Source of the DNA: Strigamia acuminata
Taxonomy: Eukaryota; Arthropoda; Chilopoda; Geophilomorpha; Linotaeniidae
DNA length: 64,000 bases
Assembly: GCA_949358305.1 (NCBI GenBank)
Contig: OX442315.1
Coordinates: 15,898,427 to 15,962,426 of the forward strand
Direction of reading: 5' to 3'
The notes under the pieces are model-generated. The model was not told the origin of the DNA and made no database searches. It saw only the letters and a list, made by a program, of their open reading frames with translations. Numbering within the stretch: position 1 is the stretch's first letter; the number at the start of each line of letters is the position of its first letter. The position numbers and the translations under genes are program-made. Positions 13,081 to 23,995 of this stretch are shown piece by piece.

Positions 13081-16000
13081 ATGGACTACTTCCAATTAGT
13101 CGTTATTTTGGCTTTTATAAAAACATCACAGGAGAATTTGCCTGGTATAGTTTCAACAACAACCCAATCGACTTTTTATTCAATATTTTCTTCACAAGAA
13201 AGTTTTGGATATCATTACATTTCATTAATTTTTTTTCAGAGATCCGCGTAGTTTGCAAAGTCGCTTGGTCGACGTATCGCCCGGGTTTCTTCGACACGCC
13301 GAACATCGACGACGCAAACATGTGCACTCATATAGTTTACTCGTACATCGGAATTGATAATTCCACAGGAACGATTACAATCTTAGATCCAGACAGAGAT
13401 ATAAGTAAGACTAGGAGTCAGTTCAAGGTTTAGAGGCAACAGTTTTAGCTATCCATTAGCTATCTCTACTTATCGCTGTCAGATGGCGCAGGCTGAGCTA
13501 CTCAAATACTTACATCTCAGGTTTATAGCTCTGTTAGGTTACTGATCCGGGATCAGTAACCTAACATTGCTCTCCTAAGCCGACTAATCTTTGCGTTTCA
13601 ATGGTAAGGTGGTGAACCGGCAGCCTTTTGCTTGCGGACTGGCACCGGTCCGCAGACCACAGTTTGAGTAATGCTGTATTAGACCACATTAGGGACCAGG
13701 GTGGCAAAACTAATGGGGCCCAGTAGGGTACATTCTATGAACATAAAAGGGACTGATTTTAGTTTGGGCATTTTAATAATTTTCCCAGTCTACCACAGCC
13801 CAGCTAGATGAAGGCTAAACCTGTTATCTCTAACCCAGTGGTTCCCACCCTGTGCGCCGTAGCCGGTCCAGGGCGCCGTGAAATATTCTAAAAAGCAAAT
13901 ATCATGTGAAAATTAATGTGGAAATGAGGGTGGCAATTTAATTCCAAGATTTGAAAAAATGTGCAGCAAGCTCAGCTGTCTTCTTAACTAAGACAAGCAT
14001 TAAGTTATTTGTGATTTTTTTGTAATAATTGCATTAAATTTGTTTGGAGAGCCGTGGAAAATGTTGGAAACATTAAGTGCGCCACGAACAGAAAAAGGTT
14101 GGGAACCACTGCTCTAACCCTTGAAGTTAGCTTTGGTAGAGACAGACAAAAAGGAATTGCCCTGGTTTATAACTTGCAGCGATGCAGCATCTGGTGGGAA
14201 TTTTTAAAATTAAACTATATTTATTTAGCTGGTTTCAAGCATTTCGTCAATTTGAAAGAACAGAATCCAAATGTTAAAGTACTCGTTGAAGCTACACTTT
14301 TAGTTCGGAAAGACGGTCACTTTCAAAAGGTGCCTAACTTGGCAAAAATAGCATCGACTAAAGAGTCACGTAAAGTGTTTATTAAAAGCGTAGTGAACTT
14401 TTTGAGGTACGGGGTCACTACAAAACACAGGGTACACCCCAAATGGGGTACCCCATGGGATATACCCCAAAGTCCTGGAATGTGTAATAAATAAAAAAAA
14501 TTACTAAAATAATTGAAATGAAAATTACAAAAAAAAAAATTAATTACATACAAAAATATGACATTACATGTTAGAAATCACAAAAATCAATTTTTTGACT
14601 CAAAAATCAATTATTTGACTAAAAAATCGTTTATTTGACTCAAAAAATCGATAATTTGACTCAAAAATTGATTATTTTATTCAACAGTAAATCTTTAAAA
14701 AACATTATAGATCGATATAAAAAATTCATAAAAATGGAGAAAAAACGATAAAAATCGGTAAAAATCGATAAAAATTGATAAAAATCGGTAAAAATCGATA
14801 AAAATCGGTAAAAATCGGTAAAAATCGATAAAATCTGTAAAAATCGGTAATAATCATTTAAAAATCGGTAAAAATCGATAAAAATCGGTAAAAATCTGTA
14901 AAAATCGGTAATAATCATTTAAAAATCGGTAAAAATCGATAAAAATCGGTAAAAATCGATAAAAATCGGTAAAAATCGATAAAATCGGTAAAAATCGATA
15001 AAATTGGTAAAAATCGATAAAATCGATAAAATTGGTAAAAATCGATAAAATCGGTAAAAATCGATAAAATCGGTAAAAATCGATAAAATCGATAAAATCG
15101 GTAAAAATCGATAAAATCGGTAAAAATCGATAAAAATCGAAAAAAAAAAGAGAAAAATTGATAAAAATCGGTAAAAATCGATAAAAATCGGTAAAAATCG
15201 ATAAAAATCGGTAAAAATCGATAAAATTGGTAATAATCATTTAAAAATCGTTAAAAATCGGTAAAAATCGATAAAAATCGGTAAAAATCGATAAAATCGT
15301 TAATAATCATTTAAAAATTGTTAAAAATCGATAGAAATCGGTAAAAATCGATAAAAATCGATAAAAATCGGTAAAAATTGATAAAATCGGAAAAAATCGA
15401 TAAAAATCGATAAAAATTGATAAGACCGATTTTTATCGTTTTTTCTCCATTTTTCTCGATTTTTACAGATTTTTATCGTTTTTTTCTCCATTTTTATCGA
15501 TTTTTTATATCGACTGTATAATGGTTTTAGTTTCAAATGAAAATTTGAATTAGTTATAGAGTAATTATATTTTCAAAAGTGCCAGATTTCTGTGTCTCAC
15601 CCTGTATACGTAGTGAATTTATTGCAATTGCCACTGGACTTACGAATTGAACATGCAAAATTGTTATTTAGGAAATTATCTGAAGTTATCAATACCGGTG
15701 TGTGTATTTGGTTGACAAAGCATGCGTTCATTCGGGTCACTACAAAACACAGGGTACACCCCAAATGGGGTACCCCATGGGATATACCCCTAAGTCCTGG
15801 AATGTGTAATAAATAAAAAAAATTACTAAAATAATTGAAATGAAAATTAAAAAAAAAAAAATTAATTACATACAAAAATATGACATTACATGTTAGAAAT
15901 CACAAAAATCAATTTTTTGACTCAAAAATCAATTATTTGACTAAAAAATCGTTTATTTGACTAAAAAAATCGATAATTTGACTCAAAAATTGATTATTTT

Positions 16001-19000
16001 ATTCAACAGTAAATCTTTAAAAAACATTACAGATCGATATAAAAAATTCATAAAAATGGAGAAAAAACGATAAAAATCGGTAAAAATCGATAAAAATCGG
16101 TAAAAATCGATAAAAATTGATAAAAATCGGTAAAAATCGATAAAAATCGGTAAAAATCGGTAAAAATCGATAAAATCTGTAAAAATCGGTAATAATCATT
16201 TAAAAATCGATAAAAATTGATAAAAATCGGTAAAAATCGATAAAAATCGGTAAAAATCGATAAAATCGGTAAAAATCGATAAAATCGGTAAAAATCGATA
16301 AAAATTGATAAAATCGGTAAAAATCGATAAAATCGATAAAGATCGATAAAAATCGAAAAAAAAACGAGAAAAATTGATAAAAATCGGTAAAAATCGATAA
16401 AAATCGGTAAAAATCGATAAAAATCGATAAAAATCGGTAAAAATTGGTAAAAATCGATAAAATCGGTAATAATCATTTAAAAATCGTTAAAAATCGATAA
16501 AAATCGGTAAAAATCGATAAAAATCGGTAAAAATCGATAAAATCGTTAATAATCATTTAAAAATCGGTAAAAATCGATAAAAATCGGTAAAAATCGATAA
16601 AATCGGAAAAAATCGATAAAAATCGGTAAAAATTGATAAGACCGATTTTTATCGTTTTTTCTCCATTTTTCTCGATTTTTACAGGTTTTTATCGTTTTTT
16701 TCTCCATTTTTATCGATTTTTTATATCGATCTGTAATGTTTTTTAAAGATTTATTGTTGAATAAAATAATCAATTTTTAAGTCAAATAATTGTTTTTGAG
16801 TCAAATAATCGATTTGTGAGTCAAAAAATTGATTGATGTGATTTTTGTGATGTTTGACACCAGCGGGCCTTTCTCAGACCGCAGGCAGATCTCCAATAGA
16901 GTGCTGTGGGTGCACAATGAGAGGAAATATCAATACAGAATGTGTAAATAAAAATAATTTGAGAAAAAACACGCATTTGAAAACTAATTTGCACTAAACA
17001 ACCAGTGCAACTGGTAGTGTAAATTTCAAGTTAAACAACCCAATTTTCGAGTTTAAAAATAAATTTCTGTGCAAATTTCAGTGTAAATAAGTGTAAATAA
17101 ATCAGCCCAAATAATAACCATAGTCAAAATTGTTATTGTTTACACTTAAAAAACAGGCGCGTTCAATTTCAACTTGTGAAATTATAAAAACTTGGTTATA
17201 ATTATAAATGTAAGTTTATTTAAATTATTTATATTATTATTATTCATTTAAGAACGAGGAATCGGCCGAACGTCGGCCGTATTCGATCGCACAAATGCGG
17301 CCGAATACTGGCCGCATTCGATTGCACAAATGCGGCCGAATATTGGCTGCATTCGATCGCACAAATGTGGCCCAACACCGGCCGCATTCGATCGCACAAA
17401 TGTGGCCAATGTTCGACCGCATTCGATCGCACAAATGTGGCCCAACACCGGCCGGTGTTGGGCAACATTTGTGCGATCGAGTGCGGTCGGTGTTCGGCCA
17501 CATTTGATCGCACAAATGCGGCCGAACATCGACAGCATTCGATTGCACAAATGAGGCCGAACATTGGCCACATTCGATCGCACAAATGCGGCTAATAACT
17601 GCTACAAAATTGTTCTTACCATCGAAATCGTAGGAACCGATCTAACGAAAATCCAAGATGGCTGCCAGCAAAACCCGATTTAAACAAGAAAACTCGTTGA
17701 ACGGAGATTTTAAACGTAAACGTGCCGTACAGGCCGTTTCCGTTTAACCAGTTTACACGACATTTACACGAATTAATTCGTGTAAATGTCGTGTGAAAAC
17801 GAGTGTAAACACGTTTACACTCGTTTTAATGACTTTTCGAATGCGCCTACTGTTTCGAAAAAACAAATTATTTGAGAAAAAACAAATTATTTGAGAAAAA
17901 ACAAATTATTTGAGAAAAAACAAATTATTTGAGAAAAAACAAATTATTTCAGGAAAAAACAAATTATTTCAGAAGGAAACAAATTAGTTTGGTGTAAATA
18001 CAAAGTTTTTATGTGTTAATAAATTTTATTGGTGAGAAATTCATGCTTTTTCGTGTACAAACAAATTTTCTTGTCCTACAATTCCACGCATCGGATTAAA
18101 CAGTCCAAAAATCGAATTTGGCGTCATACTATTGCCCAAGATGCATGGAGCGATGTGATTGGCCATGGGGACAATTATTATTGATCACTTGTGTCTGGGT
18201 TTCAAATTCAAGTTATATGAAGGGTAGTTGGAAAATGTGAGACAGACAGTAACACAAATGAAATTTTCGTTTTTTTGAATGAAAACATTTGAATTTTTTT
18301 TTTTTTTTTAGAGAACAAGAAAATTTTTACGTAATAATTATTACATTTATGACCATTTGTTTATTTTTAGGACTTTGGGGTACCCCAATTGGGGTGTACC
18401 CTGTGTTTTGTAGTGACCCTGAGGTACGGTATTAAACGAGCAGTGGTGCATTATTATAGACTAGGTTCACCAAATCAAATACTTTGGTTTTGGTTTCGTT
18501 CTGGTCAATTGAATACGTCGTTGCAAGTGCGAACACTCAAATTTGAATTTATTCGTCGTTTATATTTACTTGGCCACTTAAAACAGGTTTCTTTAGTATA
18601 TCTAGGTTGTATGTAACCGAACTTAATTCATCGACATTTAATGTTGCATTATTGGTAATACAGTCGAAACTCTTTATAATGAATCGCGATATAACGAATT
18701 ATCGCTATAACGAATTGTTGAAAATGACTTGGTTGGCCAGCCATAGAACATTATGTTAAATATTTTCGTTATTATAACGAATTTCGATATAAAGAATTAT
18801 TCGTTATAACAAACAAGTTTTCAGGTGCACTATAATACCCATAAGCTCTCGTTATAACGAATTTTCAAAACTGATCACATGACTCACAACATCCGATGCC
18901 CATATTTAGAAAACAAAGGAAAATTAAAATGGCTGCCAAACGAAAGGCAATTTCGATTCACGACAAGCTGAACATTATTGATGCCATTGACAATGGCAAG

Positions 19001-22000
19001 AAGCCATCAATTGTAACAGAGGAGTTTAATTTGTCCCGTTCTACAATTTCAACAATTTTAAGGAATCGGGATAAAATTAACATGAAACTTGCAAAAAAAA
19101 ATAGTGCTTGGTGCTAAAATTTAATTTTTTCACGTAATTCGTTTCTTTAGTATATCTAGGTTGTATGTAACCGAACTTAATTCATCGACATTTAATGTTG
19201 CATTATTGGTAATACAGTCGAAACTCGTTATAACGAATCGATTCATCCAGTCCCTTGCGATTCATTATAAAGAGTTTCGACTGTACAATGAGAAAAATAC
19301 ATAACCCATAAACTTTGTTTACGTTGAGCGCATCCATTTCGTTGGCACTGTGTGTCCATCTGACGATAATAAAACGAAATTAACCAACTGGTTTCTAGGT
19401 TGCACTTTTCGCAAACAGTTTAACAAAATCAAAAAACAAAGTAATTTTTGTTGAAATATATTAAGTCCCTCCTCAAGTCCTTGCTAAATTTACTAGGAAA
19501 TAATAAATGGAGAACATAGAAGGAAAAGCTTGGAGAGTGTCCAAAGTGCCTATATTATAATGCACCACTGAAAACACGTTTATACAGATAGATAATCAAT
19601 TTTGGACTCATGGACTTTTTATTTTATTTTAGAAATCATAAATTTGATGGATTGGATATTTTGTGGGAAAATCCATTTTTAAGTGATACCGAATGGAGAA
19701 GAGAGGTTGAAGATGTGGAGAATCTCAATTTATTAGCAAAAGTGAGAAATCAGAAGAATAAAGATAAAATAATAAAAATTGAACATTTGAACATTTGAAA
19801 TTTGATTGATTTTATAGGAATTAAGAGATGTTATGTCGGAAAGATGGTCACTATCTATTGGACTATCAGCTGACGCGGTACATTCTAATAGATACGACTT
19901 GAAAACTCTATCCAAGTAACAAATCTGTTGACACTTTTTTTTGCAACACAAATTAATCTTGGCTAAAATACTCGCCTGAGCCCAAATAGGCGCCTGGGCA
20001 AACAGGACTAAACATATGAAACGCCCGGTCGTTTATTTAAAATGCTTAATGACAAATTTTTATAAATATTTAAAATTTAAATTTTTATAAATACAGTACC
20101 GTAAGGGGTGTCCAACCCGTGATATACAGGGTGTTTCGTTTAAGATGCCCAGTCAATTTCCAGAATAAGTTTATGCTTTTTTAAAAAACAGAGCAGATTA
20201 TCCTATAGCAAAGTAGGGATGACAAATCCAATGGTGTAATCACATTTCATGCCAGACATGCAACAATGCACTTTTCATTTGCTAACTCGTTAGCTGGTTG
20301 AGATAGAGCAAAATTTCCAATTACAAAGTTGTAGAGAATCATAAAATTAGTATTATCCAACTGATCTTAGTCACCTTCAGTTAACTGTTTTTTTTTTTTA
20401 AAAAAAAGGAAAACAAATCAGCAAATTGAATACTTTTAATCTTAGAAAATAAAATAATTTAGGCATTAAAAAAATACAATGGTTTTTCTTGTTTACTTGC
20501 ATAATAATGCAAATTTGAATACATTTATTGAAGAAATTCAGTACTTTTGCAGTAGAAATTTAATTTTTGCCACAATGGCTGGCTTTATTTCAGCTGATTT
20601 CTTTTCATTTTAGAATGAAAAAAAATAACTTAAGATGACTAAGATAAGTTGGATAGTACTAATTTTATGGTGCTCTACAACTTTGTAATTAAAAATTTTG
20701 CTCTATCTCAACCAGTTAACGAGTTAGCAAATGAAAAGTACATTGTTGCATGTCTGGCATAAAATTTGATTACACCATTGGATTCGTCATCCCTACTTTG
20801 CTACAGGATAGTCTGCTTGGTTTTTTAAAAAAGCATATACTTATTCTGGAAATTGACTGGGCATCTTAAACGAAACACCCGCCTGTATATCATATAAGCT
20901 CAAGATTTCTTAGCTGCCATTTAAAAATAGAACCTTTTTTCTGTAATTATTAATGTCAATCAAATTAACATTACACAAATCTTAATTTAGATACGTCGAC
21001 TTTTTTAACATCAAGTTTTTCTACTACCATGCCATGCCAGAAAATACCACTCAACTTATTTCCCCATTATATTCAAGACTTGATGGAAGTATTGCAGAGA
21101 AAACTTTTAATGTGGTACAGTATATTAAACCAACAGAATTATACTCTGGCTCACCATAAGAGTATGACCTCGGTCGAGCCTGTTTACTATCACTGTTTTA
21201 ATTAATCTGATTATTTTAGATGTTTGAAGTAATGTAAAATGACTAATATTAGTCATATTAGTCAATATTAGTCATTTTACATTATTTTAAACATCTAAAA
21301 TAATCAAACTAATTAAAACCACAACAGAACTACTTTTCCTAGTGAGAGTATACAGGTACCTGTATACGTAGCAGTGATGAGTAAACAGGCTCGACCGAGG
21401 TCATACTCTTATGGTGAGCCAGAGTATATGTGCGCTTTAATACCATATACGGTGTTGGGAGCGATACACGGACGGCACAGTAACTGTGGCTACCTATACT
21501 GTATCGGTAGTTATAGTTACGCTTTAGGCTTCTGAACTAATATATTGCAAATTATTGCGCTAGAATTTTACCATTCATCTCTTATTGCAAATGGGAGTTC
21601 CCAAAGAGAAAATCGTCGTAACAATGTTGATGTATGGTGTAGTTTATGTATTAGAAGACCCTAATTTAACAAAGCCTGGAAGTCTATTCAAGGATGTAAC
21701 TGCTCTGAGATATAACGGGGTATGTCGCTGTGGTTTTGGATTAATCGATGAGAAATTGATGAATGTCGAACAGCTTTGCAATTTCACAGAAGATGATGGA
21801 TGGATTCATGACAGAGATGAGACTCAGATGGTGCCTTATATGTATCGCAATCACACTTGGATAAGTTATGAAGATCGAAAGAGCTTGTACCTCAAGGTTT
21901 GTATGCGGTACACATTAGAGAGTTTGCGGACATGCCTTTTTCCTTATATAAATTGGTTCTTATGATCTTATAGTGTTGTAACCTTGGTTGCGGCAAGTTT

Positions 22001-23974
22001 TCTTATAACCTTATGTTATGTTCTTAAACTGGTAATTTTGATCACATGATCACATTATCAAAACAACATGGATAGAGTAAGACTGAAACTCTTGTAGGCT
22101 CTCTTCACAGGACAATACCCAATGTTATAAGCTTTGAAGCATCGTATTTCAACAGAAGTTCAATCATATAGCCAACAAAAATAGCAGTTTGGTTTATCAC
22201 ACTATGATTGTTAAAACTGCTACTAGATTTCAATAATTCTAATGTTTATAACAAGCAGATTGTTCAAGCAAAGTTGTGAGGTAAAAAAAAATTGTTGGCA
22301 GCCATTTTGAGATTAAATCATGAGGAAACGACATCTGATTGGCTGCCTTATTTTATAAGGTACTCTCATAAAAATCCATTTTCCGTATGTTTACCGTGTT
22401 ACCTCACATTAAGCCGCATGCTGATAAACCTCGTTTTTAACAGCATGCCGGTGTAAGCGAGTACGAATTTTTCTAAATGAGAATTCAGCCAAAACAAGCA
22501 TAAAATCCTTTTTAGATTTCCAAAATGTAAGAAATTGGCTTAAATTTCTATAAATTTACTCAGATTTTAGTAACAATCTGCAGAAAATTAAGAAAACTTA
22601 AATTTTAGGTCCAAAAGCCAACATAATTACAGAAATTCATCAGGCTCTTTAAAGTAAAAAAAACAAAATACCTGCTTTTTCACTTATACCGGCATGTTTC
22701 GATATAAACTTTTTGTATAAAGTTCCAAAAACCTACTAAACCCATGCCCAACGGCATGCCGCTTAATGAAAGACGGTATGATGCCATAAGGTCACAAGGA
22801 TGGCCATTTACAAGCAGGGCTGGACTGGGAACAAATTTATTGCCGGGAAATGTGGGTGTCCGGGCCACAATTAATGAAGTCGGGACAGGCCACAGTGGGC
22901 CGCGACTGGGCCGCGACAGGCCACAGCGGCCACAGGCCACCGGGAAACTCCCGGTAGCCCGCCGGGCCAGTCCAGCACTGTTTACAAGGAAAAAGGCATG
23001 TCCACAAACTCTCTATTGTGCAATTGGCACTTTCAGTGGCAGTTTTAGAGGTAGGCGAGCTTTTTGAATGCAGTAAGGAATTTCAGAAAAATGTGCATTT
23101 GACCAGGGCCATCTTAAACAATTGGGCTCAAAAGGCTACAGACCAGGAATGCCTGGTGCTGAGGGACACCAGGCACCTACTATTGCGTGTGTGATTGTAC
23201 ATGTATGACAAGGGGAAAGGTAACGCCTGCAGGGCCGGATTTACGTATAAACAAAATAATTTTTTGCTTAGAGGCCCCCTATCACCGCACGTTTGCCCCT
23301 ATTTGCCTAGGAGTGCTTCTCTAACAAGTAAGTGTGATGGTGGTGATCAACAAATAAGTTAAGTGCATAATTGATTAATTGCAAACATGAAAAACCCCAT
23401 TTAATCTCGTACAATCTGAACTGCATAAAAGTTAAATTTGTTTGAAATAAATTAGTAGCCGCGGCTGTTATTCGAGAGCGGCTACAATTCGAGGTTATTT
23501 ATTCAAGTTTCAAAAAAGGTATCGAATGCGGTACGTTATGTAACGAATATGGTATGTTACGTATCAAATACGGCACGTTACGTACTGAATAAGGTGCAAA
23601 CATTGCACCAATTACAATAAGAGCCGCCCTCGATTAAGAGCCGTGGCTCTTAATTGAAGAAATACGGTATTTCTTTCCTTCACTAATTGAATTTTGATTT
23701 CTTTATTTCTTAGGCGAAATTTGTGTTGGAAAATCATTTAGGGGGTGCAGCTGTATGGTCTTTAGACGCTGATGACTTCCTGGGCACGTGCAGTAATAAA
23801 ACAAAGACAAAGTTTCCATTATTGGATGCCGTTCTAAAGGGACTTGGAAAGAGACCGGTAAATGGTGATTTGGAACTAATTTTAGCTGAATCATCAGCAT
23901 CAATCACGTCAACTGTTCCACGCTCTCCTTGGCTCCTAGTTTCAGTCTCCCTGATCGTTGTTGTCAACATTTAA
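13081..23974 (+). CDS. GH18 chitinase-like protein A, probable catalytically dead paralogue
   Basis: Eight exons: 13081-13144, 13240-13404, 14229-14406, 19633-19741, 19818-19915, 20991-21114, 21564-21896 and 23714-23974. They join in phase to 1332 bp, 443 residues with no internal stop. Exon 1 is a signal peptide (MDYFQLVVILAFIKTS). GH18 landmarks are CTHIVYSYIGID, FDGLDILWENP, a degenerate beta-6 region and GGAAVWSLDADDF. The C-terminus is hydrophobic, suggesting a GPI anchor. Key residues are lost: [10 protein letters not shown] has become DGLDILWENP (third Asp to Leu, Glu kept), the beta-3 AVGGW motif is EATLLV, and the CYDYHG substrate motif is FFYYHA. An intact frame with lost catalysis suggests a lectin-like or signalling role, as known for other inactive GH18 proteins; a young pseudogene is the alternative. 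Relative to copy B one intron is missing (inside exon 21564-21896), and introns are greatly enlarged by mobile DNA. Confidence 0.8.
13533..13565. repeat. Perfect 16-bp-arm palindrome
   Basis: GTTAGGTTACTGATCC is followed by one G and then its exact reverse complement. It lies in intron 2 of chitinase-like A. It may be the remnant of a foldback element or of paired MITE ends. Confidence 0.9.
13836..14111. mobile_element. hAT-type MITE with 8-bp target duplication
   Basis: The ends are CAGTGGTTCCCACCC and the inverted GGTTGGGAACCACTG. The element is flanked on both sides by CTCTAACC, an 8-bp target duplication. CAG-starting ends with an 8-bp duplication are diagnostic of hAT. There is no coding capacity. 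It lies in intron 2 of chitinase-like A. Confidence 0.9.
14700..15535. repeat. 10/20-bp satellite array, copy 1
   Basis: The array is built from AAAAATCGGT and AAAAATCGAT half-units, giving A5 tracts every 10 bp, with TAATAATCATTT interruptions. It ends in an inverted segment around 15421-15515, so the array can fold back on itself. It lies inside the 14412-18419 element. Confidence 0.95.
15734..16860. mobile_element. Nested foldback copy inside the TIR element
   Basis: This copy begins with the same GGGTCACTAC end and repeats the leader seen after 14412. It carries a second AAAAATCGGT satellite (about 16030-16735). It then ends with a long inverted copy of its own leader (about 16640-16860), including GTCAAATAATCGAT-type repeats. 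No terminal GGGTCACTAC copy closes it on the right. It is either a nested insertion or an internal duplication. Confidence 0.8.
17255..17600. repeat. GC-rich minisatellite around CGATCGCACAAATG
   Basis: About ten units of roughly 35 bp repeat GATCGCACAAATG followed by variable CGGCCGAA/CCCAACACCGGCC segments, with one internal inversion near 17450-17510. It stands out strongly in base composition from the AT-rich surroundings. The open frames here, rich in HLCDRMRP-like repeats, are artefacts. Confidence 0.92.
17755..17794. repeat. Perfect 40-bp palindrome
   Basis: ACACGACATTTACACGAATT is followed directly by its exact reverse complement, with no loop. Near-symmetry extends a few bases on each side. 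It lies in the TIR element within chitinase-like A intron 3. Confidence 0.95.
17865..17985. repeat. 19-bp tandem repeat
   Basis: About six copies of GAGAAAAAACAAATTATTT, the last ones degenerate (CAGGAAAA, CAGAAGGA). It is inside the 14412-18419 element. Confidence 0.92.
18511..18660 (-). pseudogene. Duplicated OS-9 exon 1 with intron 1 flank, segment 1
   Basis: Nearly identical to 12255-12410 of OS-9: the shared sequence starts TTGCAAGTGCGAACACTC, includes the exon-1 splice donor and runs to GGTAATA. It stops at the left end of the pogo-like element at 18661. It lies antisense in intron 3 of chitinase-like A. Confidence 0.9.
18661..19283 (+). mobile_element. Pogo/Tigger-like element remnant with CENP-B-type HTH
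   Basis: The left end is CAGTCGAAACTCTTTATAAT and the right end its inverse AGAGTTTCGACTG, flanked by TA as expected for pogo/Tigger. Positions 18929-19117 encode a 62-residue N-terminal transposase piece (AAKRKAISIHDKLNIIDAID, then PSIVTEEFNLSRSTISTIL), a CENP-B/psq helix-turn-helix, ending in a stop. A second left end starts at 19215, just 69 bp from the right end, and between them lies a repeated stretch of OS-9 exon-1 DNA. The DDE catalytic domain is gone. Confidence 0.85.
19142..19530 (-). pseudogene. Duplicated OS-9 exon 1 and upstream region, segment 2, interrupted by a mini-pogo
   Basis: 19142-19214 repeats OS-9 exon-1 sequence, 19215-19283 is a 69-bp pogo-like miniature, and 19284-19530 continues with the OS-9 start codon region and upstream DNA corresponding to about 12410-12645. 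The original locus at 12410 has an uninterrupted GGTAATACAACGAG, so this copy carries the insertion. Substitutions and small indels mark it as an old, non-functional copy. Confidence 0.9.
20123..20890. mobile_element. Foldback (long inverted repeat) element
   Basis: The arms are about 270 bp or more. The left begins ATACAGGGTGTTTCG and runs through ACTCGTTAGCTGGTTGAGAT; the right is its diverged inverse, ending CGAAACACCCGCCTGTAT. The centre near 20380-20640 has no coding capacity. It lies in the chitinase-like A intron between 19915 and 20991. Confidence 0.9.
21140..21428. mobile_element. Palindromic MITE
   Basis: The ends TATACTCTGGCTCACCATAA and the exact inverse are followed by further paired segments (GACCTCGGTCGAGCCTGTTTA) and a central pair around ATTAGTCATTTTACAT. 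The outer TATA could be a target duplication or part of the end. It inserts in the intron just after the chitinase-like A exon ending at 21114. Confidence 0.9.
22407..22768. mobile_element. Inverted-repeat element
   Basis: CATTAAGCCGCATGC at the left pairs with GGCATGCCGCTTAATG at the right. Internal GCATGCCGGTGTAAG pairs with CTTATACCGGCATG. It is a non-coding MITE-like element in the last intron of chitinase-like A. Confidence 0.7.
22815..22980. mobile_element. hAT MITE with 8-bp target duplication TTTACAAG
   Basis: The ends CAGGGCTGGACTGGG and the inverse CCAGTCCAGCACTG are flanked by TTTACAAG on both sides. Unusually GC-rich (GGCCACAGGCC repeats) for this window. A shorter relative lies at 51918-52012. 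Confidence 0.93.
23440..23672. repeat. Dispersed repeat with AATAAGAGCCGC motif
   Basis: Shares AATAAGAGCCGCCCTCGATT and the terminal AAATACGGTA end with the element at 39765-40120. Only the right end is clear, so it is a truncated copy. Internal CGTTACGTA repeats are present. Confidence 0.7.
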
Positions 23975-23995
23975 ATAAATAAAAATGTTAGACTT

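Larger units (their letters stand above)
14412..18419. mobile_element. 4-kb non-autonomous TIR element with 9-bp target duplication
   Basis: A 43-bp terminal inverted repeat begins GGGTCACTACAAAACACAGG and lies at 14412-14454 and, inverted, at 18377-18419, with one mismatch seen. The flanks carry the same 9 bp, TGAGGTACG. An extra internal copy of the left end starts at 15734, so the insertion is composite. Inside are two satellite arrays with inverted arms, a GC-rich minisatellite, a 40-bp palindrome and a 19-bp array, but no transposase. A 9-bp duplication with GGG-starting ends would suit a MULE or Merlin-type element; which one is not settled. It sits a few bases past a splice donor of chitinase-like A. 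Confidence 0.85.

Noticed and set aside
14661-16773. Minus-strand frames rich in YRFLPIFIDF repeats
   Set aside because: Translations of the AAAAATCGGT satellite, not proteins.
17240-17595. Overlapping frames with repeated HLCDRMRP motifs in all directions
   Set aside because: GC-rich minisatellite; all frames are open because of repeat composition.
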